From Onthophagus taurus (lineage: Eukaryota; Arthropoda; Insecta; Coleoptera; Scarabaeidae), in assembly GCF_036711975.1 (NCBI RefSeq), contig NC_091976.1, forward strand, positions 21,018,001-21,082,000: 64,000 nucleotides of DNA. The letters run 5' to 3'. The translations under genes and the position numbers were made by a program. This document shows positions 11,609 through 24,320 of this stretch, in pieces (the first letter of the stretch is position 1; every line of letters begins with the position of its first letter). The notes beneath the pieces are model-generated. The model saw only the letters and a program-made list of their open reading frames with translations. It was not told the origin of the DNA and did no database searches.

Positions 11609-13975
11609 AGTGCTGCTGTCATCTTCCAAAGTGATTGGTCCTCCGTTGTTAGCTCTTTTATTTTTTTGCACCACTTTTCTTAGTTTATTTCGTTAATGTT
11701 TTTGTGAATTTCCGTAGTGATTCTATTAAGTTTATTCTTGGTGTTTGGGTCTCTTGTTCTTATGTATTCTTGTATGAGTTTTTTCTTTTCCGCAAATTTC
11801 TGTTTTAATTCAGGTGAGAGTTGAGTTTTGCTTGGATTTATTGCCCTGGTTGTTGTTGATGCTATTAGGGCATCTGCTATTCCTTTATCAAGGCTTATTA
11901 TTGCTGTTTCTAAGCTTAGTGTTGAATTGATCTGTCTTCTTGATTTTTATTGTTTCTTTAAACTTCTTCCAGTCAGTGGTTTTGATTAGTTGTTTTTGAA
12001 TTTCTGGTTGGATTTCTACTTCCATTACTACTGGGTAGTGGTCTGAGGAGAGCTCATTTATTGTCTTGATTGTTATTCTTTTATTTAAGTTTTTAATGAT
12101 GGCTATATCGAGGACATCAACCGAACTGATTGCTGTGTGAATATGAGTCATATGGACAATGACCAGTAGGTCTACTTCCTCAGCAAGGTTTTTTAAGTTC
12201 CAGTCCGGGTGCTTGGAGTTCAGATCACCAGCTATGATTGTCGCTTTGTTTGGGCAAAGTATACTTTTGAATTCTTCTTCTACTAGTTTTTCTGATGGTG
12301 CTAGGTACGCTACAAATATGTTAATATCTCCTTTCTTGGTATTAACTTTGATGCCGTTTGCGTTGAGGTGTGTGATATTCGGGATCGGGACTTCTTCATG
12401 TTTGATTTGATTTGACACGATGTCTGCTGTGCCTCTTCCTTTTCTTCAGTCGGGTCGATCCCTTCGATAGGTTTTGTATGTTGAATCGGTTGCAAGGCTT
12501 CAGTGATGTCTCGGAGACTAGTAATACATCAATTTTGTGTTCTTCCAGGAAGTTCCAGAATGCTATTTTTAAAAATTTTGTATATTTGTTGTCTCTCATT
12601 AATGGTTGAATATTTTAATTATTTTCTTTGTCTTTACGAGGAATGATTTCATTTGTTTTTCTGAAGGATTTGTGAAGGCAAATTCAGCGTACATTTCGCT
12701 CAGTGTTCTTTTAAGTTCGTCTATGTTATTGTTGTCGTTGTGATTTTTGTCATCGTTTGTTTCAGTTTCTTTTCGTTTCTTATTGTCATCATTTTTTTCG
12801 TTATGGTGCACTTCCTTTCTACGGGCCTCCTCTCTCTGTTGTTCCAGAAGTTGTTCTCCGGCTTGTAAGTGTTGACATTTTTTTTTAAGTTTGGGTTGTT
12901 CGGGTTTTTTGCACATCGTTTTGGGTTTGGTGCAGTTCTTCGTCATATGGTTTTGACCACACTTCATGCACTTGAATTCGCCGTTGCAGTTTTTCTGTGC
13001 GTGTCCAAAGAGTTGACACCGATGGCACTGTATGATATCTGTTTTTGTTCGTAACGATTCTACATTGACTGCAATTTTGCATACTTTAGTGATGTTATAG
13101 ATAGAGCGGTACTCTTTGTTTATTTTAACAAGAATCATTGGCGCTGGTTTGCCCTGTTTGCCATTTTGGTATCCTTGTGCCATTAGGTATTTTTCTGCTT
13201 CCTCTAGGGTCGTCTCGTGCATGACTCCCCTAATTACTATCTTCAGCTTTTTTTTTCTGACCTTAAGTCGTATGTGTAGAACTGAATTTCCTCATCTTCT
13301 AATAGTTGTTTGAGCTGTCTGTAATCATCTTCGGTTGTGGGTTCTATGTTTATTCCCTGTGCGACCAGTTTTGTTTTTACGTAGTTTATTTTCTTTTTAT
13401 TCATGAAGTGGCTCACGTGATTCCATTTGTTTTTTTGCGTTAGAATTAACGGTGCTACTCTCGATTTATTTATTGCGACGGCTTTTGCCAATTTTTTTTC
13501 TGTTTAATGTGTTGGTTCTAGTTTATTTTTTCTTCTCTTTGTTCGTCTTCTGCCTCTTCCTCGTCATGTCCTTCTTCTTCCATGTTTTCTTCTTCGTGGT
13601 TACCCAGTTAGGCATATCTGTTGCTTGTTTCGATTTCTAGATCTTCTTGTTGTATTTTTCGTTTTTCTTGCTTATCGCTGGGCTGAACCCCTCATCTTCG
13701 TTTTTGATTTTTCTTCTCTCTTGAAGTAACACCGCGATGGTCCTTAAAAGGTCCTCCAAGGTTTTATTGTCAAGCTCTTGGATATCGTCCATGTTCATTT
13801 TTACTGACGCTGACTCGACGACGACTTGATTGATGTCAACGAATGCCTGCCATTTCAGCGAGTGTTCTCTTTAAGAGTATCCAGGCGGTATCGGCTTCCA
13901 TAGGTCCAATTTCCTCCTCGCTTGCCCGATTTATTCGCTGCTCAACCCAGGCTATGAAATCTTCAAATGCACGCC
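11609..13975 (-). mobile_element. Jockey-like LINE, 5' half only
   Basis: The element runs right to left. ORF1 (13970 to 12600) has an N-terminal helix-rich part, a PRE_C2HC-like domain, and two CCHC knuckles (CHRCQLFGHAQKNC and CMKCGQNHMTKNC) at about 12940-13050; frameshifts break it near 13240 and 13500. ORF2 (12600 to about 11640) starts with the apurinic endonuclease: LLVSETSLKP, AGDLNSKHPDWN and SSDHYPV carry its catalytic E, D/N and D-H residues. The linker before RT follows, then the element stops at 11609 with no RT at all. It is therefore dead. LINEs usually lose their 5' end, so loss of the 3' half points to a later deletion or recombination. Confidence 0.85.
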
Positions 13976-14717
13976 ACAATTAATCTATATTCAAAATTTG
14001 TGCTGATATTCAGCACATACTCTACAACGAAACACAGCTTTTATACTCATTTAATCAAGCATGTGACAAGGTAAACATGAAGATCGCGAGCGATAAAACG
14101 GAAACCATGTCCAAAATCACCCTTTAGATGCAAAGTTGTAGTGCAAAAGTTATATAATTGAGCAGGTGTTTTAATTCGACTATCATGGAATACAAATCAA
14201 TGCATCATAAAGGACAGTATCAAAAGGCAACAAAAATATCAGTTAACCACTTCAGTTAGAAAACCAAAACTACACATTCACTCAAATTCTTAATTCTTTT
14301 GCAAAATGTATTAAATTACCATAACATGATTTCACTTTTATTTTCCAATCGAATTTGTTATCTTCATTCTTATTATTAACCCACAAAAAATGTTTCTTTA
14401 AATTTTTATCAAGGCTATGATTCAAGTTAACTTGGTGGGGAAACTCTTTCTATTGAAATAAAAATATTCAATCGCATTAAGTGAGAAGACGTGTAAGTAA
14501 GGCTCTTTATATCAATAAGTATTTATTTATAATTAATTTAACGAAAATAGATTAAGTTTGATAATTTCGCGGTGAAATTTGAATTGGAAGAGTGAACTTA
14601 GGTGCAGATTGTTATCTTGTAAAATTAAAAGATAAAGTTAGGTTATGTTTACTTTCCTCTAAGTCTTAATTGTGGTAAATTCAATTAAAAATAGCTCCCC
14701 ACAGGCGATACGAATTT
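13976..14717. other. Intergenic, upstream of GlcAT-I
   Basis: AT-rich sequence with no coding signal. It must hold the promoter and 5' UTR of the glucuronyltransferase gene; an AG at about 14704 just before the ATG could be an acceptor for an upstream 5' UTR exon. No core promoter element is convincing by eye. Confidence 0.4.
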
Positions 14718-15869
14718 ATGGAGTCATTAACGGGGTTTGATATGCGGTTTAGACGAAAGTTTATGTTCCTTGTATGTTTTTCGGTGCTTTTTTCGTTCTT
14801 CGCTATTTGGAAGTTACACGAAATCCATATAGGTAGACTTGGAAGAAACACTCTCCAATTTAAGCAGGAATTAAATTTAAATTATTCTTCCGTAGACTTA
14901 AAAGATATACAATGTAACAAAATTGTCGAACAAAATCGCGATTTACTCGAAACATCCCATAAAGAACTTACATTAGTCGAGCGATTATACAAGGAAAATA
15001 TCAACAAAAGTCTTCCAACTATTTATGCAATCACACCTACATATTATCGGTATGTTCAAAAAGCTGAGCTTACACGTTTATCTCAAACTTTACGATTAGT
15101 AAGTAATTTACATTGGATTATTGTTGAGGATAGTGAGGTTAAAACCGATCTTGTTACAAATTTATTAAACGAATCCCATTTAGTTTTTACTCATCTTGCT
15201 GCAAAAACACCACCATTTGAAAAATTAAAAGCAAAAGTAGGTATTTATAAAAATGTTTATGAGGAATTACTAGAATTAAGATTGTTTTTTTAGGATCCAA
15301 GATGGAAAAGGCATCGAGGTATCGAACAGAGAAATGCTGGATTAAATTGGTTAAGAGAAAATCTTGTTTTGAAAGGAGATAAAGGTATTGTTTATTTCAT
15401 GGATGATGATAACACTTATAGTGTTAAACTTTTTGAGGAGGTAACAATATAAAATTTAAAAAATGGGATTTTTTTATATACTTATTAATAACTTTTTTTG
15501 TAGATGCGAAAAATTAAAAAAGTAGGTATTTGGCCGGTTGGATTAGTTGGTGGGTTCAATGCGGAAGCACCAATAGTTGATAGATTAACTGGAAAAGTAA
15601 CAGGTTATCAAAGTGGATGGAAACCCAATAGAACATTTGCTATTGATATGGCTGGTTTTGGGATTAGTTTAGATTTAATTTTATCTAATCCCAATGCGGA
15701 ATTTTCATATAAAATGGCTAAGGGTTGCCAGGAAAGTGAATTTTTAAGTTTTTTCATAACCAAAGAAGATTTAGAACCTCTTGCTGATAATTGCACGAAG
15801 GTTTATGTTTGGCACACTCGAACCGAAACCCCTAAAATAGCTGCTAACATTCCTGGCCTTGAAGTTTAA
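14718..15869 (+). CDS. GlcAT-I: Galactosylgalactosylxylosylprotein 3-beta-glucuronosyltransferase I (GT43)
   Basis: Exons 14718-15236, 15294-15440 and 15504-15869 join in frame (phase 0 both times) to a 343-residue protein; the introns are 57 and 63 bp with GT/AG ends. It is a type II Golgi membrane enzyme that adds glucuronic acid to the Gal-Gal-Xyl linker of proteoglycans, completing the tetrasaccharide on which heparan and chondroitin chains are built. Seen in the sequence: a signal anchor at about residues 14-34, the GT43 start ITPTYYR, HWIIVED, the block [14 protein letters not shown], the Mn-binding DDD in [10 protein letters not shown] (residues 210-212), WPVGLVGG, and the acceptor-side QESEFLS near the end. 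Length fits the family. The ATG at 14718 is the first in frame and gives the expected cytoplasmic tail. GlcAT-P/S paralogues are possible, but their length and sequence fit less well. Confidence 0.92.
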
Positions 15870-16742
15870 AATCAAATTACTTTTTATCCTCTCTATTGTG
15901 ATTAACTTATTTCATAATGATTTTTACCATACTCAAAAGAGTAATGGATCAAAATAATTTAATATTTACAATTTTTAGTTTTGTGATATATTAATTAAGT
16001 TCTTTTTTTTTATTAGAGAATTTAATTATTTCATTTTAATTTTTTATTATTACTCATCATTCAAGTACCTGCACAATATAAATAATTGAAATCTTTTAAA
16101 GAAAGTAACACAAAAACCAGTTGTGATGTACAACGTATACATTATCTTGAATCTAATAATTCAAATAATTAGTGATTTAAAGCTAAACATAGGTACTTGT
16201 TGCAAAAATAATAACAATGATAATAAAATGTTTCATTAACGAAAAAAATAATGTTCTAAATTGTAATATTCGTAAATATTAAGTAATAATGTAGGATTTT
16301 AGTCATTAAGATATCAAGTTAGATTGTAAGTACTTATTTGTACAGATTTTAATTATTTCTTTGTTATGATTAGATACGATTATTAAGGTATTTATTAAAT
16401 TGAATGAACCAGTTTTTCTTGTTTGTTCTAATTTATTTTAAATTAAATTTAGTTAATGTATATGTTTAGGCAAATAAGTACTTGAGCAAAATAATTCTTT
16501 CCTTCTATATTCATTGGATACAATTATCTAAAGAATAACAATGTAGAATATTAGTTAGAGCCATGTATAGACAATGACTCTACAATCAAACAAGCCCTAG
16601 AGAAGAGGTTAGCAATTACAACAGATTTAACAAAAGTATTTGGATTTTAAGGGGTGATTTTTCAACGAAAATTAAGGGAAGTCTTTTTGATCAAAACCTT
16701 CTCCTCCAAGTTATAGCCCTCTAAAGTTAAGGGTAAAAATCT
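15870..16742. other. 3' region of GlcAT-I and intergenic
   Basis: AT-rich sequence without a gene. The first part should be the GlcAT-I 3' UTR; several AATAAA-like motifs occur, and I cannot single out the one used. Confidence 0.4.
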
Positions 16743-16956
16743 GCAACTTTCTTATCTCTTAACATTTTGCAACTAACAAATTGTTAGTTAGATCACAAAA
16801 AATAAAATAATGCCAAGATCAATTTGACATAACTTCATTTCTTTGACTAATAATAACCAATCTCTGAATTAATTTACCTGAACCTGTGTATTATTTTATT
16901 TTTTTGTGATCAAACTAACAATTTTAGGAGAAAATGTCAAGAGACAAAAAAGTTGC
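16743..16956. mobile_element. Short inverted-repeat element (MITE-like)
   Basis: Arms at 16743-16811 and 16890-16956 are imperfect inverted repeats. Both contain GTTAGTT[A/T]GATCACAAAA when read from the left, and both start with GCAACTTT-like sequence at the outer edge. About 78 bp separates the arms and there is no ORF. This is the form of a non-autonomous DNA transposon. I see no clear target-site duplication, so the true ends may lie slightly further out. Confidence 0.7.
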
Positions 16957-17462
16957 GTATTGAATCCCACTATTTAAATCAAGTTTTTAAATAGAAAAAT
17001 GTAGACGTATTAAAAAATTCTAATGCAAAGTATTATGGGGTTAATTTTTTCAGCCTCTTGTAAAAACATATTAGGGTTATAAAAATCGTCAAACAATGTC
17101 AAATAATTATCTGCAAAATTTCATCCTTCCAAATGTAGTACTGGAGGTGATGCTGCTAGAAAACAAAGATGGATTGAGTGAGGAATATGGATATAGTAAA
17201 GGAAATGGAAATACAGATTAGCACATTGAATGGCCAAAGTAAATGATAAACTGAGAACACTGCCAGCCGCGAGTTGTGGAAGCCGCTACTGTCAACCATT
17301 AATCAGCTTGGTGTGATTAAGCGCGGGTTACACTAGGCTGCTTGCCAGCCGATGCTGATCAGCGGCGGGTAATAGCACCAGTAAGCAGCGGCGAGCAACC
17401 CGGTCCCACTGTCCACTACTACTCGCCATTTCGTTTAGTTGCTTTCAGCAACCATGTCATCT

Positions 17463-18162
17463 GTGGGTCCACATAAACAATTACTTGAGCAGTTGTTAAG
17501 GGTGGTTGTGAGTTTGCTTAGTTTTGAAGTATTTAACGGGCATCACTGCCAACTGAATCGCAATCAGAGACAATGGTGGGTTAAGCTATGAATACAAAGC
17601 TGATGCGCTGCTTGAGTGGAAAGACTACGTTGGTCGCAGATATCATGTTGTAACCTTCTTCCCAAACAAGTCCAAAGTATTTTTTTAGTTAAAAAATACC
17701 TATCCAACACACAGTAATAAAAAAAAATCAATGACGCGTTAAAATGCCAAACCAGATGCCTATTTCACAAAAATTATTATCAAGAAATGAACACTGCTGC
17801 ATTTAAAAATTTTACAAACGACAACTCTATTATATAATCAATTATATAATTGATATTATATGCCTGTGGCAGTGCATAAAATTCTTGTGCTTGGCCACTT
17901 AATAATAAAATCATGAAGTATCCAGATTGGCCTGCTTTCAGAAGATGCGCAAGAAACTCGGAATAAAGATCTTAGAAGGTATAGAGAGATCTTTACCAGA
18001 AAAATGTCAAGAATACACAATAATAGAGACATTTTAAACAGACTATTAATATCTTTGTAATTAACGTTTTAGATGGTAGTGATACTCGTCAAGTATTTCT
18101 AAACTAAGCACACTCACACCCACCCTTAACAACTGCTTAATTAATTGTATACGTGGATCCAC
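17463..18162. mobile_element. DNA transposon relic with ~70-bp inverted termini
   Basis: The segment 17463-17531 and the reverse complement of 18093-18162 share AAGCAGTTGTTAAGGGTG-like and TGTGCTTAGTTT-like blocks over about 70 bp. Weaker matches (CTACTACT and ATTTCGT) continue outward to about 17435 and 18190. A GC-rich piece at 17330-17410 resembles Harbinger-type ends. The interior has no intact transposase, although a stretch near 17580-17690 could be a decayed DNA-binding domain. It is probably a non-autonomous or deleted element; the superfamily is uncertain. Confidence 0.6.
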
Positions 18163-19076
18163 GTTGTATACGAAATAGCGTAGAGTAGTAGCATGAAATG
18201 AAATGGTTGTCATGAGAGAGAAAAATGAGAAAGGACTAAGTAATGTAGTTCGTTATGCATAAAAATACCATTTTACGATTTAAATTTAAGAGTTAAAACT
18301 TATTTTCCTAAATTGGAGAAGGTAAGTTTTGCATTAAAGTTGTTCAAGTATAGTATTTGATTGAACTTAACTTAATTCAACTGTAGTATTAACCAAATGT
18401 TACCACGCTTAATGAATCGTCACTAAAAACACAAACGTTACAAACTTGTATACTTATTAAAAAGATTGTTGTATTATCTACTTCTAGAAAGGTTCCAGTG
18501 TCTTAACATGGTGTTGTAAAAGAAGTTGAATATAATCAATCATTTTTTGTATTGCCTACCGATTACAACAATTTTTGTGAATTACATAGGTACCGAATAG
18601 TTCGGGATTTATGTTAATTGATGGAGCAGTAGGGTCACTTCCTGACTGTTTTTTTTCCAAATTTGCGAATTTACTTCTTTTTATATCCCAGTCGCTGCAT
18701 TTGTGAAAAGCCATCGCCAATTATGCTTATTAATAGCAATGAGTACTGTATGTTTAGTTCGTGGCACAGACAAAATAAGAATGATATAGATTTATATCTC
18801 GCTATTATTGATTATTATCCTAAATTTTGTTATTGTCATATGTTTGGCAAAAAAGCATATTACTCTTAACAAAGAATATGTTGTTCTATCAGAACTGGCA
18901 CCTAACAGAGTAAAGAAGCTTTATTGAGTTTAAGCATACTAATTGCTTTCTCTTGTTCTCAAAATTCTGGCCAAAGTTACCCTGAACTCGAACATCTCTG
19001 TCAAATATTCCTAATTGCCTGATATTTCAGTATAACACGAGTTTCAAAAACAATGAATAGCACAAGTCAGCATTGC
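18163..19076. other. Intergenic, no gene seen
   Basis: AT-rich sequence with no recognisable coding or RNA feature. A 68-residue ORF from 18663 has no family signature and is probably chance. Confidence 0.45.
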
Positions 19077-20324
19077 ATAGGGTGTCAGAAAAGTCCAATA
19101 GGGTGTCCAACCTAACCCAACCATAGGGTGTCCAAACCCAACCCAGATGGAGAAATTTGGCATAAATTTTATTCAAACATTATGTACAATGTACGATCAA
19201 AGTTCGAAGTTCAAGCCACCATGGTGGAGAGAAGTAGCACAGGCCTCTCAAGAAACACGGTAACGTCGAGAAGGTTCAAATCAGGCGAATACTGCTGTAC
19301 TACTAACTTCCTTCATCGTCTTCTGGAAGCACTTCCGTCATCAGAATCCCATCAAGGTAGTTCTACGAGTTTCTTTTGACATTCGCGCAAGAATTCTGAC
19401 GTTTTGACGGTTAAATGTTTGCTCTTTAAGCTCACCATTATCTGCTCCGTCAAAGTTTGTTTTGCATCTTGATGCTACGAAGCCCCAAACAATGTTTGAC
19501 GATCTTGTGCAGATTCATCTTGTGCTAATATTTAGCTCCTTAGTCATTTTACTGACACTCCTCCTGGAATTCAGGCAAACCTTGTCGCGGACACGCTTGA
19601 CCATGGTAGGACTTACAGCAGTTTTTAGACTTATATTTCTGGGGCGATCCTCGATACTACCGATTTCCCGGTAACGACGGATTGTGCATTGGATGCCTCT
19701 ACGGAAAACTCCAGCGATTTTTCCGATCTTCTTCTGAGTCACCCCTTTTATGTTCCTTTATATGACATTCGAAGTTTCGTCTGGTTTGGCCTAATCTTCT
19801 CATCTTTGCATGACCATCGGTAAACTAATAACTTTTTTAACGGAAAAAGTCTGACCTTGAATAGGAAACAATGGGAAAACAGAACAAATCAACATACCTT
19901 GAGGGCATATACTGGCCCGACAAGAAACTACAGACACTAAGTAGTCAACATTGTGGTTTCATCTGACATTCCTTTCCTGAACGATTATTTTCAACTGGTT
20001 CTGCAAATTATGGGTTTAAATTTGTAGGAGAAGATAAGCTATCTATTGTTTCATGTAATAAAAGACTTGCGTTCACTTTTAGTGAACTGTATTTGGTGCG
20101 CAGGTTTGCAATTTATTGTTATATACGACAGGTAGACGTATTAAGTAAGAAGTGGGATTCCAGGAATCAGTTAGGGATAAGGTCTCCTAACACTTCAACT
20201 AATGACTGCTATATAAAATATAGTGCTCAGGATATCTTAATAAAATCGTTTGGTTTTTTATGATCATAACAATGAGATTATTAACAAAATAGTTTTAAGG
20301 AAATAAACTTTCTGAACACCTGTA
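19077..20324 (-). mobile_element. Tc1/mariner transposon relic
   Basis: On the minus strand, 19742-19515 encodes the paired helix-turn-helix start of a Tc1-like transposase (TQKKIGKIAGVFRRGIQ, then RRYREIGSIEDRPR and KTAVSPTMVKRVRDK). Further on, near 19290, comes SPDLNLLDVTVF, matching the 'SPDLNPLD' block of the DDE domain. Most of the catalytic core between them is missing or scrambled. Possible ends are GGGTGTCAGAAAAGT (about 19081) and, inverted, ACTTTCTGAACACCT (about 20308-20322), giving a ~1.25-kb element typical of the superfamily. It is inactive. Confidence 0.72.
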
Positions 20325-20557
20325 TATTTGTATTCCTGCATTCCTAATTGCATATTTTCAATATAACATTTTACTGTTATATTATTGAAAGTATACATAT
20401 TAATATATGTATTAAAAGAAAAATTACAGCTCAAAACAAAGTAAATTTTAAAGGAATTAACGTTAAAAATTTCTTAATTTTTCTTGTTTTTATATTTTCC
20501 TTTGCAAATTTCATAAACAACTTAAGTAATAATTTTTATAATTATTTAATAATTATT

Positions 20558-22177
20558 TTAATAATTATCATTAAGTATAATTTCAATCTCAGTTCCATCT
20601 GGAGTTATAAGCAAACCATGTGCGGCCCTTTTGTGCGCTTTTAGCGTCGATTCCTGTTTGCATCTTTGCCCACAATACTCACATTTAAACGGCTTAAAGG
20701 GTTTATGAACCATATTGTGTTTATAAAGCGAGGAGTACTCTGTAAAACGTTTGTTGCAATCCTAAAAGATGTATTCATGTAATTTCTAGTTATAATTATA
20801 AAAAAGAAAAGGAGAAACGTACAGCAACAGGACAAACGTATGGTTTTTCCCCTGAATGTATCCTCATATGATTTTTATAATTAGTTGCTGAAGCAAAAGC
20901 TTTTCCACACTTTTCTTTTTGGCAAACGTATGGTCTCTCGCCTGTATGAGAACGAATATGGACCTTACGAATGTTTGAAGTGGTAAATGATCGATTGCAA
21001 CCTTCAATTGGACACTTAAAAGGTTTTTCACCTTGAATTAAAATTAATAAAATCTATTTTCCTAGAAAATTAATCTTACCAGTGTGAGTTCTTATATGTT
21101 TTTGTAAATCGCCTGATGTTTTAAATTGTTTTGTACATGTTTGACAAGAATAAGGTGTTTCTCCTGTGTGTGTTCTTAAATGAGCTTTTAATGAGTAACC
21201 CGTTGCAAATGATTTATCACATCCTTCCACTAAACATACATATGGGCGATCTCCTGTATGATTTCTAAAGTGTACCTTTAAAAGATTTAATTAATAAATA
21301 ACTATTTTATAAACTAAGCAAATTCACCATTAAATGTTGCAAGCTGCTATAAACCTTGTTACACCCATTATACACACAAGGATACTTCTTTGTCTTTTTC
21401 TCAGATTCTTCTTCCTCTTGAACTTCTTTAACACTGTTATTTTCCATTAAACTCATCCATAACTTTTTATCAATTATAGCTCTTATGCCATCTTCAAATC
21501 TAATTTCTTGATATTCACCATCATTTAATACTTCCTCAGAATTTTCCTCGGTGTTTACTTCAGGAATGGTCACAGTATTAGCACCTTCTTCAAGAATTTC
21601 TTGATTCACTTCCAAATTTTCCTCTAAAAAAATTTTTTAATCAATAAAAACATCTCATTTACAACCAAAAACTAAATTAACCTGTTTCTGTAAAATATAA
21701 CCCCCCATCTTCTAAAGAAATCACTTTATAACCGGGTAATTCATCAATCCCTCCCGTTTCATCAAAAACATTGCTTGTTGAAGCTTCCCCTTCGGTTTCA
21801 GCAATTTCATTGTTATCAATCGTGAAATAGACGATATTTTCATCTTGAGGCGTTTCTTGCACTTCCACCGTATTATTAACGATCGTGTAATATGTATAGA
21901 CCGTTTCTTCGTCTGCTTCTAAATATTAAAAAATATAGTTTGGAAAATGACGTTTAAGTTAAAAGTGAGGTTAGGTATTTTGTATTGATTGCTAAAGAGT
22001 AAATATGGCTACTGGAAGGGAAAGGATTGTAAAAAGAAGGGTAAAATGAGGAAATAAGGTGATTTGGGGATTAATTGAAATTAAAAATTTGTAGATAAAT
22101 GTTACTTTTATGAAATTAACGTGTTAGATGTGAAAAAATTAAAGTAATAATGTTAGGAATCTTGGGAAATTACCCAT
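20558..22177 (-). CDS. ZNF143/ZNF76-like seven-zinc-finger transcription factor
   Basis: Six coding exons (22174-22177, 21682-21918, 21328-21623, 21080-21275, 20823-21031, 20558-20761) join in frame to 381 residues. Seven C2H2 fingers occupy about residues 160-362. They carry the ZNF143 (Staf/SBF) signatures [67 protein letters not shown] and [11 protein letters not shown], which bind SBS/ACTACAA-type promoter elements of snRNA and mRNA genes in vertebrates. The N-terminal half is acidic and has LEDG and FEDG motifs like the activation repeats of that family. The C-terminal region after the fingers is only about 20 residues, far shorter than in vertebrates. The first coding exon (ATGG) is inferred from the GT donor and phase. 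The protein acts in the nucleus. Confidence 0.85.
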
Positions 22178-24320
22178 AATGTCTCCAAGGCCAGTAGACG
22201 TTGACGTGAACGTTGCCAACTTTGAAATAATTAAATGTTTTTAAATATTTTTATTTATTTATTAAAACGAAATTATTTATTATTATTAATTTTATTGTTT
22301 ATATAATTGATTTTATTCCGCAAAATAAGTGTTTTTTTGAATTGTGAACAAAAAAATAAAGAATCAAAAAAATACCCTAATAAACATTATTTAAACATTA
22401 AAAATTATTTATTATTTAAGTTGTTGGAGAAAAACAACTCATTTATGGTCAAACCAAAGAAAAATTAATGAGAGTTACTTCCTTTTTACTATCTGAAAGC
22501 CCAAATTGGAATTTTATTGCTACCGCTTTGCAATAACCACATTGTTCTAAAACAATCCCTTTAAATTACACGATGACCTGAAAAGGTTTTATTACTGTAT
22601 TATATTTCTTTCGAAAGTTTACTTATTGCTTTTTTAATTTTTCTTTTTAATATTTCAAAACGTAGATCATAAATTTAAATTCTATAGGTAGTTTTGCTAT
22701 TAAAGATTTAGTGTTTGTTTTAAAGTTTAATTTTAAATCGTGCAATGATACGTTTTTGAAATGATACGTTTTAAAACTTGACCCTATTCTTCACGCAGAT
22801 TTGCAACATTGCTATTGAGTAATTCATGCAACAGTTTTCCACGATGCGTTTGCATCACTTGTTTAAGCTTAACTACTACAATATAATTTATGATACCTCG
22901 TATAATGTAATCTGAAAACAGAGATTGTTATAAAAAAAGTAATTAATTTTTATTTCAATTTAATGAAAGTAAAATGTATGTAATCAATAATTGAATGGAA
23001 ACGATTTCTTTATTTTTTTTAAGAGGAAATCTTCGTGACAATGATTAACCCACGGTGTGAGAAAGACGTTCATCACGTGAGCTTTAGAGTCCTTCTTCGC
23101 GTGGTGAATAAAGCGCGAATTGCGACCGGCGTTTTGGTGGGAAACCATCGTGTAGCCTCTCTAAATAACAATGTTGGCGGAAATCGTCTTCAGATTGGTG
23201 TTGTATCGGTCCGAGAACAAGTTACTTTGAAATGGTAATTTAATAAGTTTAAACTTTAGAAGATACAGAAAAAATATTACAAGAATGGTAAGAAATAATA
23301 CATTTTTAATAAATAATAAATTCAATTTAAATTCATAAATTTTTGATTGATAATTATTTCGATTCGTTTTTAAATTTGTCTTTGAAATAACTATAATAAT
23401 AATGATATAGTTTTAAATTTAAACAAAACTATTTAAATCTTCATTTCTCCGAGAATTTTAGATGGGGAAATCTATTTAAAAGACACAGAGACAGCATTCA
23501 CTAAAGTAAGCATAACACAATCGCTCTAATTTTACTTTTACTGGTTGTTTTGTCTTTACGAAATCTTATATAACAGTCGTTTGGTTCACAAGAAGACGAC
23601 CACGCTCAATTTATTTTGATAGTTGAATCCTTTATGAAATTCTAATTCGTATTTTATGCACAAGACTAATTTTGGCGTTTCAATTTCTTCTTATAAATCA
23701 TTTCTTTCTAAAACTAATGCTAAACATTTAATTTAACTTTTGAATTTGAGTTTACCCATGGGAAAAAAGTTATAGTAGGAATTTCCAATAAAATTGATTT
23801 TGTAAACGTGGGAATTTATTACGTTCACTATAATTGTTAATTAATATTATTTATTGTATACACTTATAGCAAAAATAAATCTTAAATGACCTTAACGTAC
23901 GGTTTGAATAAGATAGTTCTTGGTTTATGCCTAAATCCTTTAAACCTTGATTTCTTGAATTTTTGCAAATTATATAAAATCGTTCGAAATAATTCGATGT
24001 CCTTGGAAATCATTAAAAATGATATAAAAATACAGACAAAATGGGTGGTTTATAAATCAAATAATAATAATAATATTTATTCATTATAAACCAATTGGTA
24101 AAAATAGATATCTAAGTAAAATATAGAAATACAAAGTCAGAACTTAAAGACAAAACACAGAGACAAATCTAGACAGGTCGCTAGTTGGCTAGTCTAACTG
24201 TCCCCGGCGGATTGGCCAAAAGCTCTTCAATATCAAAATAAGCCTTATCAATTAGGAACTTTTTTTAGGAGCCTTAAAAGAACGTCTGGAGATAGCTCTC
24301 TCTCTTGGCTGTGTAAAAAA
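22178..24320. other. Intergenic, no gene seen
   Basis: Very AT-rich sequence around a GC-richer island at about 23030-23240. The island has a 67-residue ORF on the plus strand without recognisable homology and a CACGTG palindrome at about 23075. It could be a conserved regulatory element or UTR exon; I cannot decide. The rest shows nothing. Confidence 0.4.
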
